From NCBI GenBank assembly GCA_003327455.1, contig QOQU01000009.1, positions 80,990 to 144,989 of the forward strand: 64,000 bases of DNA, read 5' to 3'. The notes beneath the pieces are model-generated. The model was not told the DNA's origin and ran no database searches. It worked only from the letters and a program-made list of their open reading frames with translations. Each line of letters starts with the position of its first letter. The first letter of the stretch is position 1. Below are positions 32,829 through 43,179 of the stretch, in pieces. A program made the position numbers and the translations under genes. The stretch comes from Anaerolineae bacterium. GTDB lineage: Bacteria > Chloroflexota > Anaerolineae > Anaerolineales > UBA4823.

Positions 32829-34826
32829 ATAGGGAATCTTTTCTTTTCGACGGTTGGGCAGCCTCTTGTTTTTTTTGGCCTCCTTGTTCTCTGGGCATTG
32901 GGAGGCTTTCTCCTCGTGCGCTCCTGGTATAACTTTTCCACCAGAGAAAGCGCCATCATTGGGGTTGGGGTGGGTTTCTGCCTGGTCATCGTTCTCACCA
33001 ATCTGGCTGCTCACGGCTTGAAGTTACAGGTCGCCTACTCACTTGCGGGTGGAGTGATTTTTGCAGCTGGTATCATCTCCTATCGCTTTTATGCCGACAG
33101 GCTCAGGATATGGGGAGAATGGAAAGAAGCGATTCCTCCAGTGCTGGTCTTTCTCTGTCTGTTTTGGTTATTTCTGAAAATCAACCAGGGTCTGGCGATC
33201 TTTGATGAGAACTATAATCTTCCGATCGTCTCACGGATAGCTGCGGGCGATATGCCTCCCCATTTCCCCTTCGATCCTGCGCAACCACTGGCATATCATT
33301 ATGGTTTACACATTCTGGCGGGAATTACGGTCAAGCTGGGGGGATTCTCTCCCTGGTTTGCCTTCGATGCCTGGCGAGCGTTTACGCATGCTTTGTTGTG
33401 GGTTTTAGCTTTCTTCTGGTTTGAGCGTCAGACAGGTCGTTTTTGGGCAGCCACTATCGGCGCAGCAGTGATTTATTTCGGTGGCACTACCCAATGGCTG
33501 TTGCTGTTTGCCCCTCAGGGGTGGGTCGAAAAACTGAACTCGCTCATCACGCTGACGAATACAGCTCTTGATAGCGGGAAGAGTCTATCGGACTTATTGG
33601 TAAACCACTGGAATATTGAAGGTCTGGGGGTGATTTCATTCCCTTTCATTTTTATCGGTAGTCTGTTCAAGCCCCAGAATCTGGCTTTGACCAGCAACGG
33701 AGCGTGCGTTGGACTGACAGTTTTGTTACTCTTATTGCTTGTACCCCGGCAGTGGCGGTGGGGTCATCTACTCATTGTCAGTCTGGTATTGGGTTCTCTG
33801 GCTCTCACGGCAGAATATCTTTTTGGTTTAGTCGCCCTGGGTAGTGGCCTGGTGGCGTTACTAGCCGCAGCGCAGCAGAAAAACTTCTCAGCCTTTCGTC
33901 TCCTTGCCCGGTTGTGGATTTTGCCTTCGGCGTTGGCACTTTTCGGAGGCGGAGTCATCAGTGTGATGTTCCAGCGCTGGTTAGAGAGCTTTGGGACGCA
34001 GGTAACACAGACTGGACAGGGCAGTCTGGGCTTCGAGTGGCTTTGGCCGCCCTCCTTACCCACCCTCTATTTTGGGCGGCTCTCCCTGATCCAGATAGAC
34101 ACGTTGCTGTTTTCGTTGCTCCTGCTTGGGCCGCTTCTCTTCTTGATCCCTTTGGTTGCTCTACAATTCAGAAGTCGTTGGAAATCTCTGTGTCTCATCC
34201 AGGATGGTTTGCGGCTGGGAGCAGGAGTTTGTCTGGTGGCGACGCTAGTCATCGGTTTGAAGGATTCAGTTGGAGGGATCACACGTTTGCTGGATACAGC
34301 CTTGTTGATTTTGTTGATTTTTTCCTTTCCTATCGTGTGTGTTCTCTGGGAAAGACGGCCTCGCTGGATTCAAGCCCTGATTGCCCTAAATCTAATTCTC
34401 CTCTCGGTGGGAGGGATGGCAACCTTCAGCCTGGAGTTGTTAGCCGTCAGCCGCCCGCAATTTACGACGTTTATTGATGATTTAGATGTAAGATTCTATA
34501 CCACTTACTGGGATCGTTTACCTCCAGACGCTCAAATCTTCGACCCTAACCCTGTTCGAGCCAGCGTGGTTTTTGGACGCTCAGTGGGTTCGATCGCTTC
34601 GGATTATGGACAGTGGTTGCCGCACTGGGAAGTATTATCTCAAAATCCAACTCCGAAACAATTGGTTGACGAAGGATACACTCATGCTTATCTGGATAAA
34701 CAGTTCTGGAGTAAATTTACTCAAACGACAAAAACAGCTTGGCAGGCGGAGTGTCTAAAATTGGTTGATGGACAGGATTTTGATCTTGATTTTCGCCGTC
34801 TGTATGATCTCCGGGCCTGCCGCTAG
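32826..34826 (+). CDS. Polytopic GT-C-like membrane protein, type B copy 2
   Basis: Product of 666 residues; start at 32826 chosen because MIGNLFFSTVGQPLVFFGLL aligns with the start of the copy-1 protein, whereas the GTG extension to 32760 would overlap the preceding gene. It has the same acidic loop (LAIFDENYNLPIVSRIAAGD, then YHYGLH) and the same C-terminal features (IFDPN, VVFGRSVG, YTHAYLDKQFW) as the type-B copy 1. About a dozen membrane segments. It is followed by a GT2 gene 18 nt later, so it may use the polyprenyl-phosphate sugar that gene would make. Role inferred. Confidence 0.7.
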   Translation: MIGNLFFSTVGQPLVFFGLLVLWALGGFLLVRSWYNFSTRESAIIGVGVGFCLVIVLTNLAAHGLKLQVAYSLAGGVIFAAGIISYRFYADRLRIWGEWKEAIPPVLVFLCLFWLFLKINQGLAIFDENYNLPIVSRIAAGDMPPHFPFDPAQPLAYHYGLHILAGITVKLGGFSPWFAFDAWRAFTHALLWVLAFFWFERQTGRFWAATIGAAVIYFGGTTQWLLLFAPQGWVEKLNSLITLTNTALDSGKSLSDLLVNHWNIEGLGVISFPFIFIGSLFKPQNLALTSNGACVGLTVLLLLLLVPRQWRWGHLLIVSLVLGSLALTAEYLFGLVALGSGLVALLAAAQQKNFSAFRLLARLWILPSALALFGGGVISVMFQRWLESFGTQVTQTGQGSLGFEWLWPPSLPTLYFGRLSLIQIDTLLFSLLLLGPLLFLIPLVALQFRSRWKSLCLIQDGLRLGAGVCLVATLVIGLKDSVGGITRLLDTALLILLIFSFPIVCVLWERRPRWIQALIALNLILLSVGGMATFSLELLAVSRPQFTTFIDDLDVRFYTTYWDRLPPDAQIFDPNPVRASVVFGRSVGSIASDYGQWLPHWEVLSQNPTPKQLVDEGYTHAYLDKQFWSKFTQTTKTAWQAECLKLVDGQDFDLDFRRLYDLRACR

Positions 34827-34844
34827 CGAAAGGTGAAGAACTAT

Positions 34845-35810
34845 ATGCATCTATCTATCATCATCCCCGTTTATAACGAGGAAGAGAACCTGGTTCTCCT
34901 CAAAGCAAGGTTAGACGAGGCTTTGTCTGACATGAACGAGCATTCATGGGAAGTGCTCCTGGTGGATGACGGTAGCACAGACAATAGCGCTCAGATCATT
35001 CAGCAACTTGCCCAGGCGGATCCAGACCATGTGGTGGCAATCTACCTGCGCCGCAATTTCGGTCAGACTGCGGCGATAGCCGCCGGGATTGATCACGCTC
35101 GCGGAGATGTGATTGTCCTGATGGATGCTGATTTACAGAACGATCCGCTTGACATTCCTTTGCTGATTGAGAAGATCGAGCAGGGTTATGATGTCGTCAG
35201 CGGTTGGCGAAGAGAACGTCAAGATGCCTTTCTCACCCGCACCTTACCCTCCAGGATTGCCAACTGGCTCATTTCAGTGGTTACCGGGGTACACCTGCAT
35301 GATTATGGTTGCACGCTCAAAGCGTATCGGCGGGAAGTGCTGACCGGATTCCGCCTGTATGGTGAAATGCATCGCTTCATCCCGGCTTATGCCAGCGGTG
35401 TGGGAGCAAGCATTATTGAAGTACCCGTCCGCCACCATCCACGCAAGTATGGCAAAGCCAAATACGGACTGGGTCGCACTTTTAAGGTCATTCTGGACCT
35501 GTTCACGGTGAAGTTTTTGATGAGTTACGCCCAAAAACCGATTTATGTGTTCGGTGGTGCGGGGATTTTCCTGATGTCCTTGAGCGTTCTGACCGTTACG
35601 GTGCTGGTTATCCGTCGTTTGACCATTGGCGAACATCTGATTCGTTCACCGCTCCTGTTACTGAGTGTAATGTTGTTCATCATGGGCTTTCAATCCTTGC
35701 TGATGGGACTCCAGGCAGAGGTGCTCAACCGCACCTATCACGAGTCACAGCACAAGCCAATTTACACCGTGCGCTCGATCTCCCGCAACGGACAGGAGGA
35801 AAAGCTTTGA
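34845..35810 (+). CDS. Polyprenyl-phosphate glycosyltransferase (GT2, DPM1/ArnC-like)
   Basis: Product of 321 residues. The GT-A domain is clear: SIIIPVYNEEENL, LLVDDGSTDNS, RNFGQTAAIAAGID, VLMDADLQNDP (the DxD-like metal site) and HRFIPAY. Two C-terminal transmembrane helices (from VFGGAGIFLMSLSVLTVTVLV) are typical of enzymes that link a sugar to undecaprenyl-phosphate on the cytoplasmic side. The ATG at 34845 is preferred (AAAGGTG 9 nt upstream); a GTG at 34833 is also in frame. It stands between the four GT-C-like genes and a YbhN-type gene, which fits a pathway for lipid-linked sugar. The sugar itself cannot be read. Confidence 0.87.
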   Translation: MHLSIIIPVYNEEENLVLLKARLDEALSDMNEHSWEVLLVDDGSTDNSAQIIQQLAQADPDHVVAIYLRRNFGQTAAIAAGIDHARGDVIVLMDADLQNDPLDIPLLIEKIEQGYDVVSGWRRERQDAFLTRTLPSRIANWLISVVTGVHLHDYGCTLKAYRREVLTGFRLYGEMHRFIPAYASGVGASIIEVPVRHHPRKYGKAKYGLGRTFKVILDLFTVKFLMSYAQKPIYVFGGAGIFLMSLSVLTVTVLVIRRLTIGEHLIRSPLLLLSVMLFIMGFQSLLMGLQAEVLNRTYHESQHKPIYTVRSISRNGQEEKL

Positions 35811-36748
35811 AATCTCTCCCCGGCGCAAGAAACTCCACCCAGAAATGGCTGCGTTGGATCGGCACGTTCTTGAGCATTGGTGTGTTGATCTACTTACTGG
35901 CATCTCAAGGATGGCAGGAGATCGGTCGCGCCGCCTCAAAAATCCCGCTCTGGCGTCTGATGTTGGCTTTGTTGTTGATGTTTGGTTCTCGCCTGGCAGT
36001 AACCTTGCGCTGGCACGTGCTCCTTCGTTCGGCGGGAATCTCTATCCCTTTTTCACATACCTTGCGTTTGACCTTTAGCGGGTTGTTTGCTTCAAATGTC
36101 TTGCCTACCACGATTGGAGGCGATGTCTTCCGCCTGGCTGGTGCCGTGCAGGCAAAACTGGATGCGCCCACGGTCACTGCCTCCCTGATCGCCGACCGCT
36201 TAATTGGCATGGCCGGGATGGCAATGGCGCTGCCCTTCGGATTGACGGGGTGGACAGAATTGCAGCAGACGATCTTTTCGAATCGGCGGGCAACGCTGAC
36301 TGCGTTCACCCTGGGAGTTGGAAATCCCTTCTATCGTGGTTGGATGCGAGGGATAGACTTTGTCCGCCAAACGCTGCACACGTTACAGATATGGCGGGAG
36401 CAGCCAGGCGCGCTTGTCCTCTCGCTGGGTTGGACCTGGATTCACATGCTTTGTTTGTTTGGCAGTCTGGCATTGCTCTTCGATGGGTTGGGGGAACCGC
36501 TGGCAGTGTGGAAAATTGGCGGTTTATGGAGCCTGGTTTATTTTGTAACCCTGTTCCCAATTTCGATCAATGGGTATGGGTTGCAAGAAGTATCTATGAC
36601 TCTTGTCTTTGCGGGTGGAGGGGGAATTTCCCAACAGGCCAGCCTCATTGTTGCTTTGCTAATCCGTCTTTTAACCATGCTGGCAAGTCTTCCTGGCGCT
36701 TTCTTTGTGCCGGAGATTGTGGGCGGCGGCATCGAACAGTCACCTTGA
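35807..36748 (+). CDS. YbhN/UPF0104-type integral membrane protein (LPG synthase TM-like)
   Basis: Product of 313 residues with about seven to nine transmembrane helices. The segments RLTFSGLFASNVLPTTIGGD and SLIADRLIGM are typical of the lysylphosphatidylglycerol_synthase_TM family (YbhN, AglD-like). Members help with lipid-linked sugar transfer or flipping in archaea and bacteria. Start is TTG at 35807, inside the TGA overlap with the GT2 gene, with AGGAGGAAAAGC just upstream. Neighbours support a role with the polyprenyl-phosphate sugar made by that gene. Direct function unknown. Confidence 0.78.
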   Translation: MKSLPGARNSTQKWLRWIGTFLSIGVLIYLLASQGWQEIGRAASKIPLWRLMLALLLMFGSRLAVTLRWHVLLRSAGISIPFSHTLRLTFSGLFASNVLPTTIGGDVFRLAGAVQAKLDAPTVTASLIADRLIGMAGMAMALPFGLTGWTELQQTIFSNRRATLTAFTLGVGNPFYRGWMRGIDFVRQTLHTLQIWREQPGALVLSLGWTWIHMLCLFGSLALLFDGLGEPLAVWKIGGLWSLVYFVTLFPISINGYGLQEVSMTLVFAGGGGISQQASLIVALLIRLLTMLASLPGAFFVPEIVGGGIEQSP

Positions 36749-36801
36749 TAAAATACCATACACCATTTGCGCAGATTTCATGCTTCCTGGTGAAGAAAGC
36801 G

Positions 36802-36810
36802 TGTTATAAT
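36802..36810 (+). promoter_or_regulatory. Extended -10 promoter inside the locus
   Basis: TGTTATAAT is an extended -10 with a perfect hexamer, about 38 nt before the winged-helix gene. It probably starts an internal transcription unit, with a weak or absent -35. Confidence 0.5.
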
Positions 36811-36848
36811 TCAGCGATTGAATTTTGGACTTGTGAGTTGTGAATAGC

Positions 36849-37343
36849 ATGGATCATGACATTCAATCCGATGCGGCGCGCGAAATGCTCCTGCTCGAAA
36901 AAATTGAAGCAGACCCTGATGTCACCCAGGCCTCCCTTGCCGATTTGCTTGGTGTGGCGGTCGGAACGGTCAACTGGCATTTGCGCCGTCTGATCGAGAA
37001 GGGTTATGTCAAAGTCAAACGCGCCCAGCGGCGAAAGCTACGCTATATCATCACCCCAGAGGGGATTGCATTTCGCGCTCGCCTGACGATTAACTATATC
37101 GAGCAGTCCATGCGTCTCTACCGGCGCACCCGTCAGCGCGTGCTGGAATTGCTGACTGAAGTCCAAAAAAGCGGTTATCGTTGCGTGCGTATCGAAGGGC
37201 AAGGGGATATTGCCGAAATTTGCCGTTTGACCTGTCTGGAACAGGGCATTGCCATCAGTGAGGATGGCGTATACCCTGTTCTGCAAATTGACGGCACAAA
37301 AGTCCGTTTAGAAGTTGATGAGAAAGCTCATGCAGGAAACTAA
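36849..37343 (+). CDS. Winged-helix transcriptional regulator
   Basis: Product of 164 residues from the ATG at 36849 (a GTG at 36840 is in frame). A winged-helix domain sits near the start: VTQASLADLLGVAVGTVNWHLRRLIEKGYVKVKR, with the recognition helix around VGTVNWHLRRL and the wing in RRKLRYIITPEG. The rest is helical followed by a short alpha/beta part. Such MarR/Lrp-like HTH genes often begin sugar-nucleotide operons. It overlaps the epimerase gene by 14 nt and follows a strong -10 box, so it may autoregulate and control the locus. DNA target unknown. Confidence 0.78.
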   Translation: MDHDIQSDAAREMLLLEKIEADPDVTQASLADLLGVAVGTVNWHLRRLIEKGYVKVKRAQRRKLRYIITPEGIAFRARLTINYIEQSMRLYRRTRQRVLELLTEVQKSGYRCVRIEGQGDIAEICRLTCLEQGIAISEDGVYPVLQIDGTKVRLEVDEKAHAGN

Positions 37344-38340
37344 GCACGTTTTGGTCACCGGTGCAGCCGGCTATATTGGTTCAGCCTTATGCGGCGAGCT
37401 ATTGCGCCAGGGTTATCAGGTTACGGCGTTGGATGAGTTGTTGTACGGCGGCGAGTCGATCTTGGGTTATCTTTCTCATCCTGATTTCCATTTTGCGAAA
37501 GCCAATGTTTGGGAGCCGCGCGCTGTCAAAGATAACTTGCGTAAAGATTGGCCAAAGCCATTTGCTGTGGTTCATCTGGCGGCGCTGGCCGGCTTTCCGG
37601 CCTGTCAGGCCGTTGGACGGCAAGTCGCCTGGCGTTACAATGTTGAGGCTACCCAACGCGTGTATGAACAAGCCGAAGAATTGGATGTTGAGCGCTTCGT
37701 TTACGCCTCGACCTATAGCAATTACGGGTTAGCGCCAGATGGCAAACCGGTCACCGAGGAAAGCCCCCTCAACCCACAATCGCTTTACGCTGAGACGAAG
37801 ATTGCCTCTGAGCGCTTCCTGCTGGGCGCAGATGGAAACTGCGCCTCGCTGGTCTTGCGCCTGGCGACCCTCTATGGTTTATCCCCCCGCATGCGTTTTG
37901 ATTTGATCGTCAATCAATTTGTGCTCGAGGCGTACTATAAGCGTGAGTTGCTCATCTATCAACGCGGCTATTCACGTTCCTTTGTTCATCTGCAGGATGC
38001 GATTCGCGGTATACTATTGGGTCTGCAAAGCCCGCTGGAACGCATCCGAGGTCAAATTTACAATCTCGGCTCGGATCAAGGGAATTACACCAAAGACCAG
38101 ATCGCTGCCCTGATCCTCAAACGGCTGCCGGAAACGCGCCTTTCCTACAAAGATATGACCTTTGGAGGAGATATGCGCGATATCTCCGTTTCTTTTGAGA
38201 AAATACAGCGTCAACTAGGCTTTCAGGCGCTTTATACCGTTGATGACGGTATTCGGGAAGTTTTACATGCCCTGCAGGCGGGCATCTTCCGCGATCCACT
38301 GGATAGCCGTCATCGCAATGCGCAATTCATCGTTCAATAA
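37330..38340 (+). CDS. NAD-dependent sugar-nucleotide epimerase/dehydratase
   Basis: Product of 336 residues. It is an extended SDR: VLVTGAAGYIGSALCGELL binds NAD, VVHLAALAGFPAC and YASTYSNYG follow, and SLYAETKIASE contains the Tyr-x3-Lys catalytic pair. The ATG at 37330 follows GAGAAAG and overlaps the regulator gene; an upstream extension to 37315 is less likely. The substrate, a nucleotide sugar, is not evident: the family includes UDP-glucose 4-epimerases, CDP- and GDP-sugar dehydratases. It is co-transcribed with a GDP-fucose-synthase-like gene 13 nt downstream. Closest product name: NAD-dependent epimerase/dehydratase. Confidence 0.82.
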   Translation: MQETKHVLVTGAAGYIGSALCGELLRQGYQVTALDELLYGGESILGYLSHPDFHFAKANVWEPRAVKDNLRKDWPKPFAVVHLAALAGFPACQAVGRQVAWRYNVEATQRVYEQAEELDVERFVYASTYSNYGLAPDGKPVTEESPLNPQSLYAETKIASERFLLGADGNCASLVLRLATLYGLSPRMRFDLIVNQFVLEAYYKRELLIYQRGYSRSFVHLQDAIRGILLGLQSPLERIRGQIYNLGSDQGNYTKDQIAALILKRLPETRLSYKDMTFGGDMRDISVSFEKIQRQLGFQALYTVDDGIREVLHALQAGIFRDPLDSRHRNAQFIVQ

Positions 38341-38350
38341 GGATAGGTGA

Positions 38351-39363
<1,013 letters not shown>

Positions 39364-39364
<1 letters not shown>

Positions 39365-40218
39365 TGGCACAACAAACCCCTTTGGCTTCAAAATCATCTA
39401 CTGAAGTGGTCCTCTTGCGCCCTTCGCGCGGCTGGATACCCCTCAACCTGCGTGAGTTGTGGGCTTTCCGCGAGTTGATTTATTTTCTGACCTGGCGAGA
39501 TATCAAAGTGCGTTATAAGCAGACCGTGTTGGGGGCAGCCTGGGCAATCTTACAGCCTTTGATCAACATGGTCGTCTTGAGCTTTATCTTTGGCAATTTA
39601 GCCAGGCTATCTACCGATAACATCCCGCGCCCGATTTTTACTTTCACGGCTCTACTGCCCTGGGGACTGTTTAGCAAAGCTCTGGCAGACGCCGGGCGCT
39701 CGATGCTTGCCAACCGCAGTATGATCACCAAAGTCTATTTCCCGCGGTTGATCATCCCGCTTTCCTCGGTGCTGGGCGGTTTGGTGGATTTCGTCATTCA
39801 ATTTGCAATCTTGCTGGGTATGATGTTCTACTTTCGCATTACTCCAACCAGCGCGGTGTGGAGTTTGCCGTTTTTCGTCCTCCTGTCTATGGCAACTGCT
39901 TTAGGTTTTGGTTTATGGCTTTCGGCGCTCAATGTGCTCTATCGTGATGTCGGTTACATTTTGCCCTTCCTGACCCAGATCTGGATGCTGGTCACGCCGG
40001 TGGCTTATTCAGCCAAGGTTGTCCCGGCGGAGTATCAATTTCTCTATGCCCTCAATCCGATGGTGGGTGTGGTGGAAGGCTTTCGTTGGGCTTTGTTAGG
40101 TGCCCGCCCACCAGATTCACTGACTCTGGCAGTTTCGACGGTTATCTCTGTCCTTGTCTTGATCAGTGGGATGTATTACTTTCGCCGCATGGAACGCACC
40201 TTTGCGGATATGGTATAG
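39364..40218 (+). CDS. wzm: Polysaccharide ABC exporter, permease (Wzm-like)
   Basis: Product of 284 residues from the ATG at 39364, which overlaps the preceding stop by one base. ABC-2 permease pattern: WRDIKVRYKQTVLGAAWAILQPLINMVVLSF near the start, then six transmembrane helices, with QIWMLVTPVAYSAKVVP in the last third. It forms the channel for export of a lipid-linked polysaccharide together with the ATPase encoded 15 nt later. Typical Wzm/TagG length is 260-290. Together with the C-terminally extended ATPase this points to an O-antigen-like or capsule-like polymer finished in the cytoplasm before export. Confidence 0.9.
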
Positions 40219-40232
40219 GAGGAAAGAGTTCC

Positions 40233-41528
40233 ATGGGTGACATTGCCATTCGGGTCGAAAATCTGGGGAAACAATACCGTATCGGTGTTCAAAACGACTA
40301 TTACCCAACCTTACGGGATGCTATAACCCAGGCAGCCCTGTATCCTTTTCGCGTCTTGCGCTATGGCATTCCCTCGCAACACGAGACAATCTGGGCACTG
40401 CGCAATGTTTCTTTTGAGGTCAGGCAGGGGGAGGTTCTCGGAGTCATCGGACGGAACGGGGCTGGTAAGAGCACCTTGTTAAAAATTCTCTCGCGGGTGA
40501 CTGAACCCAGCGAAGGATATGCGGAAATTTACGGTCGAGTCGGCTCGCTGTTGGAAGTTGGCACCGGCTTTCATCCCGAACTGACAGGCAGAGAGAATAT
40601 CTATCTAAATGGCGCCATTCTGGGCATGAAGCGCGTTGAAATTCAAAAGAAATTCGAGGAGATTGTCGAGTTTTCCGGCATTGAGAAATTTATCGATACC
40701 CCGGTCAAACGCTATTCCAGCGGCATGTATTTACGCCTTGCGTTTGCCGTAGCCGCCCATCTTGAGCCGCAAATTCTGGTGGTTGATGAGGTGCTTGCTG
40801 TTGGAGATGCCGAATTTCAACGCAAGTGTCTGGGGAAGATGAGCGAGGTTGCCAGCGAGGGACGCACCGTTTTGTTTGTCAGCCATAATATGTCAGCCAT
40901 CCTGCGCCTGACCCAGGAAACGATTGTCCTGGAAGGCGGCAAAATGCTGATGCGGGCGCCATCCAATCAGGCAGTGGATTTTTATCTCAGTTCTGGGTTA
41001 TCCCAAAGTGGTGAAAAGCGCTGGCAGAGAGAGGAAGTTCTTGCCGAATCCTATCCCTTCCGCCCTATTGCAATGCGCATTCGTAACCCCCAGGGCAAAG
41101 TTGTCGAGACTGTGCGCTCGACCGAACCTATCGAAGTGGAAGTCGAATATGAATTAGAAAGCCCGATCAATGGCTTGCGGGTGGGAATTTACCTTACTAA
41201 TACCCATGGTGAGACCATATTCACTTCCTTTGATACCGATGATGGTGCGATGTACGAGAAATACAGTGTTCGCCAGGCTGGCCATTACGTTAGCCGCTGT
41301 ATTATCCCCGCCGATTTGCTCAACGATGGACGCTATATCCTGGGTTTGAATGCCAGCGTGTATCGCTTGAAACGTTATTTTCATGAGCCAAATGCATTGA
41401 ATTTCACCGTTGATAGCACCGGCGCGCCCGGAAAGCAGTGGTTTGAAGTGCGCCAGGGTTTCATTCGCCCGCGCTTAAATTGGCAGATTGAAAGGGACGC
41501 CTATGCCGTTGAGCAAGCACACCGTTAA
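40233..41528 (+). CDS. wzt: Polysaccharide ABC exporter, ATP-binding protein (Wzt-like, with C-terminal domain)
   Basis: Product of 431 residues; the ATG at 40233 has GGAGGAAAG 8 nt upstream. ABC core: GRNGAGKSTLLKIL (Walker A), the YSSGMYLRLAFA signature, ILVVDEVLAVGD (Walker B) and VSHN. Residues beyond ~260 form a beta-sandwich C-terminal domain (PFRPIAMRIRNPQGK, RVGIYLTN), as in Wzt proteins that recognise the non-reducing-end cap of the polymer. It drives export with the Wzm-like permease just upstream. The next gene starts 26 nt before this one ends, so coupling is tight. A terminal cap, possibly a modified sugar, is suggested by the domain but not proven. Confidence 0.9.
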   Translation: MGDIAIRVENLGKQYRIGVQNDYYPTLRDAITQAALYPFRVLRYGIPSQHETIWALRNVSFEVRQGEVLGVIGRNGAGKSTLLKILSRVTEPSEGYAEIYGRVGSLLEVGTGFHPELTGRENIYLNGAILGMKRVEIQKKFEEIVEFSGIEKFIDTPVKRYSSGMYLRLAFAVAAHLEPQILVVDEVLAVGDAEFQRKCLGKMSEVASEGRTVLFVSHNMSAILRLTQETIVLEGGKMLMRAPSNQAVDFYLSSGLSQSGEKRWQREEVLAESYPFRPIAMRIRNPQGKVVETVRSTEPIEVEVEYELESPINGLRVGIYLTNTHGETIFTSFDTDDGAMYEKYSVRQAGHYVSRCIIPADLLNDGRYILGLNASVYRLKRYFHEPNALNFTVDSTGAPGKQWFEVRQGFIRPRLNWQIERDAYAVEQAHR

Positions 41529-43179
41529 GGATTTCGTGGCTGAGATCCCATATTTAACGGAATTCACCTGGTGGTTGGATGGCAGAAAGCGGCCACCCAG
41601 CAAAAAATTCTCGCTGGAGTACGTACGGAGAAAACTGCCGGAGTGGAAACACCAATTGGCACGATTACCCGCCCACTCCGCCAGGCAGAATGCACCTGCG
41701 CGCAGGATCGCGCTTTTCAGTGCCTATCGTTTATGGATTCAACATTCTGTCCTTCTGGGAATGGGCTTGGCTGGGCTGGGTCATCGCCCCACGCTGGTTT
41801 TCTTACCTTTCACTACCTGGCGAAAAGATCTAAGTCGTTTTAATCTCAAGCGGCAAAATCTCTATGCAAAGCATGTTCTAAAAGTAGCAGAGCCTTATCT
41901 CAGCAGTGTGTCCCTCTACGATTGGTTTGGGCAAAGTTTTGCAGAGCCCTTGCCCGAGGAATTGAGGCAGGAGATCGCAAAAGTCAGCCTGCGCGATGTT
42001 CAATATTCCCTACAAATCGAAGAATTTGACAATAGCGAGCTTCACAGCGAGGCTTCAAAATTGCTCGCACTGCGTCAGCAGCGTAACCTGAAAACCGCCC
42101 AGGCTGCATGGGCGTGGCTTCATAAGGCAATGCCTGATCTGGTGCTGATCCCCAACGGCAGCATTTTGGAGATGGGAAGTTTCTATCTGGTTGCCCGATT
42201 TCTAGGAATCCCTGTGGTTACCTACGAATTTGGGGAACAAAGACAACGAATCTGGCTTGCTGAGAACGATGAAGTAATGCGCCAGAACACAGATGTCCTT
42301 TGGGAGACCTTTTGCAATCAGACTTTTACCGAAAGCCAGAAAGAGAAAGTCGCTGCTCTATATCGCTCTCGCAAACAGGCAGATTTATGGGAGAATTTTT
42401 CGCGCCGCTGGCAGGGAATCAGCAGTCAGGGGGCAGATGAGACGAGGAAACGCTTAGGTCTGACAGGTCAAAAACCGATTGTATTGCTTGCAGCCAATGT
42501 CATCGGTGATAGCCTGACCCTGGATCGACAGATCTTTACCCGATCTATGACTGAATGGATTCAGAGAACGGTCAACTTCTTCCTGAACCATCCTGAGGTG
42601 GATGTGTTGGTCAGAATTCATCCAGGCGAGAAATATACGCGTGGTCCTTCTGTGGCACAGGTTATCCGCAACACGATTTCTCCGCTTCCCAATCATATCT
42701 ATCTCATTGGAGCTGACGAACCGCTGAACACCTACGATCTCATTGAGTTAGCCGACGTAGGGTTAGTCTATACCACAACGACAGGACTTGAGATGGCGAT
42801 GGGCGGTTTGCCGGTAATCGTGGGTGGGCAAACTCATTATCGCCAGCGCGGATTTACCCATGATCCATCCAGTTGGGATGAGTATGAAGCGTTATTGAAA
42901 AAAGCTATCCATCGAGATCCTTCTTTGAGCCTGACTCCATACCAGATTGAGCGTGCCTGGCATTATGCTTATGTATTCTTCTTTGAGTATCCTCAACCCT
43001 TCCCCTGGCATCTTCACTTAGCCGATGATCCTGAGCAATGGCCACTGGATCAGGTGCTATCTCCACAGGGATTGCAACTCTTCGGTCAAAGTCTGGGTGT
43101 GCTGAGTGGAGGATTGGAAATAAACTCCTTATCAACTGAAGAAAGCGAAATTGGCATGCAGGAAAGGATCTCCTCATGA
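41503..43179 (+). CDS. Capsule polysaccharide synthesis-like glycosyltransferase
   Basis: Product of 558 residues. The ATG at 41503 has GAAAGGGA upstream and overlaps the wzt gene by 26 nt. The C-terminal half resembles capsule polysaccharide synthesis proteins (KpsC/KpsS-like family): VDVLVRIHPGEKY, IYLIGADEPLNTYDLIELADVGLVYTTTTGLEMAMGGLPVIVGGQTHYRQ read as nucleotide-sugar-binding Rossmann signatures. The N-terminal part is helical and unassigned. It probably adds sugars to the polymer, maybe as a KpsC-like Kdo-transferase relative; exact role unknown. It ends in an ATGA overlap with a sulfotransferase gene. Confidence 0.7.
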   Translation: MPLSKHTVKDFVAEIPYLTEFTWWLDGRKRPPSKKFSLEYVRRKLPEWKHQLARLPAHSARQNAPARRIALFSAYRLWIQHSVLLGMGLAGLGHRPTLVFLPFTTWRKDLSRFNLKRQNLYAKHVLKVAEPYLSSVSLYDWFGQSFAEPLPEELRQEIAKVSLRDVQYSLQIEEFDNSELHSEASKLLALRQQRNLKTAQAAWAWLHKAMPDLVLIPNGSILEMGSFYLVARFLGIPVVTYEFGEQRQRIWLAENDEVMRQNTDVLWETFCNQTFTESQKEKVAALYRSRKQADLWENFSRRWQGISSQGADETRKRLGLTGQKPIVLLAANVIGDSLTLDRQIFTRSMTEWIQRTVNFFLNHPEVDVLVRIHPGEKYTRGPSVAQVIRNTISPLPNHIYLIGADEPLNTYDLIELADVGLVYTTTTGLEMAMGGLPVIVGGQTHYRQRGFTHDPSSWDEYEALLKKAIHRDPSLSLTPYQIERAWHYAYVFFFEYPQPFPWHLHLADDPEQWPLDQVLSPQGLQLFGQSLGVLSGGLEINSLSTEESEIGMQERISS

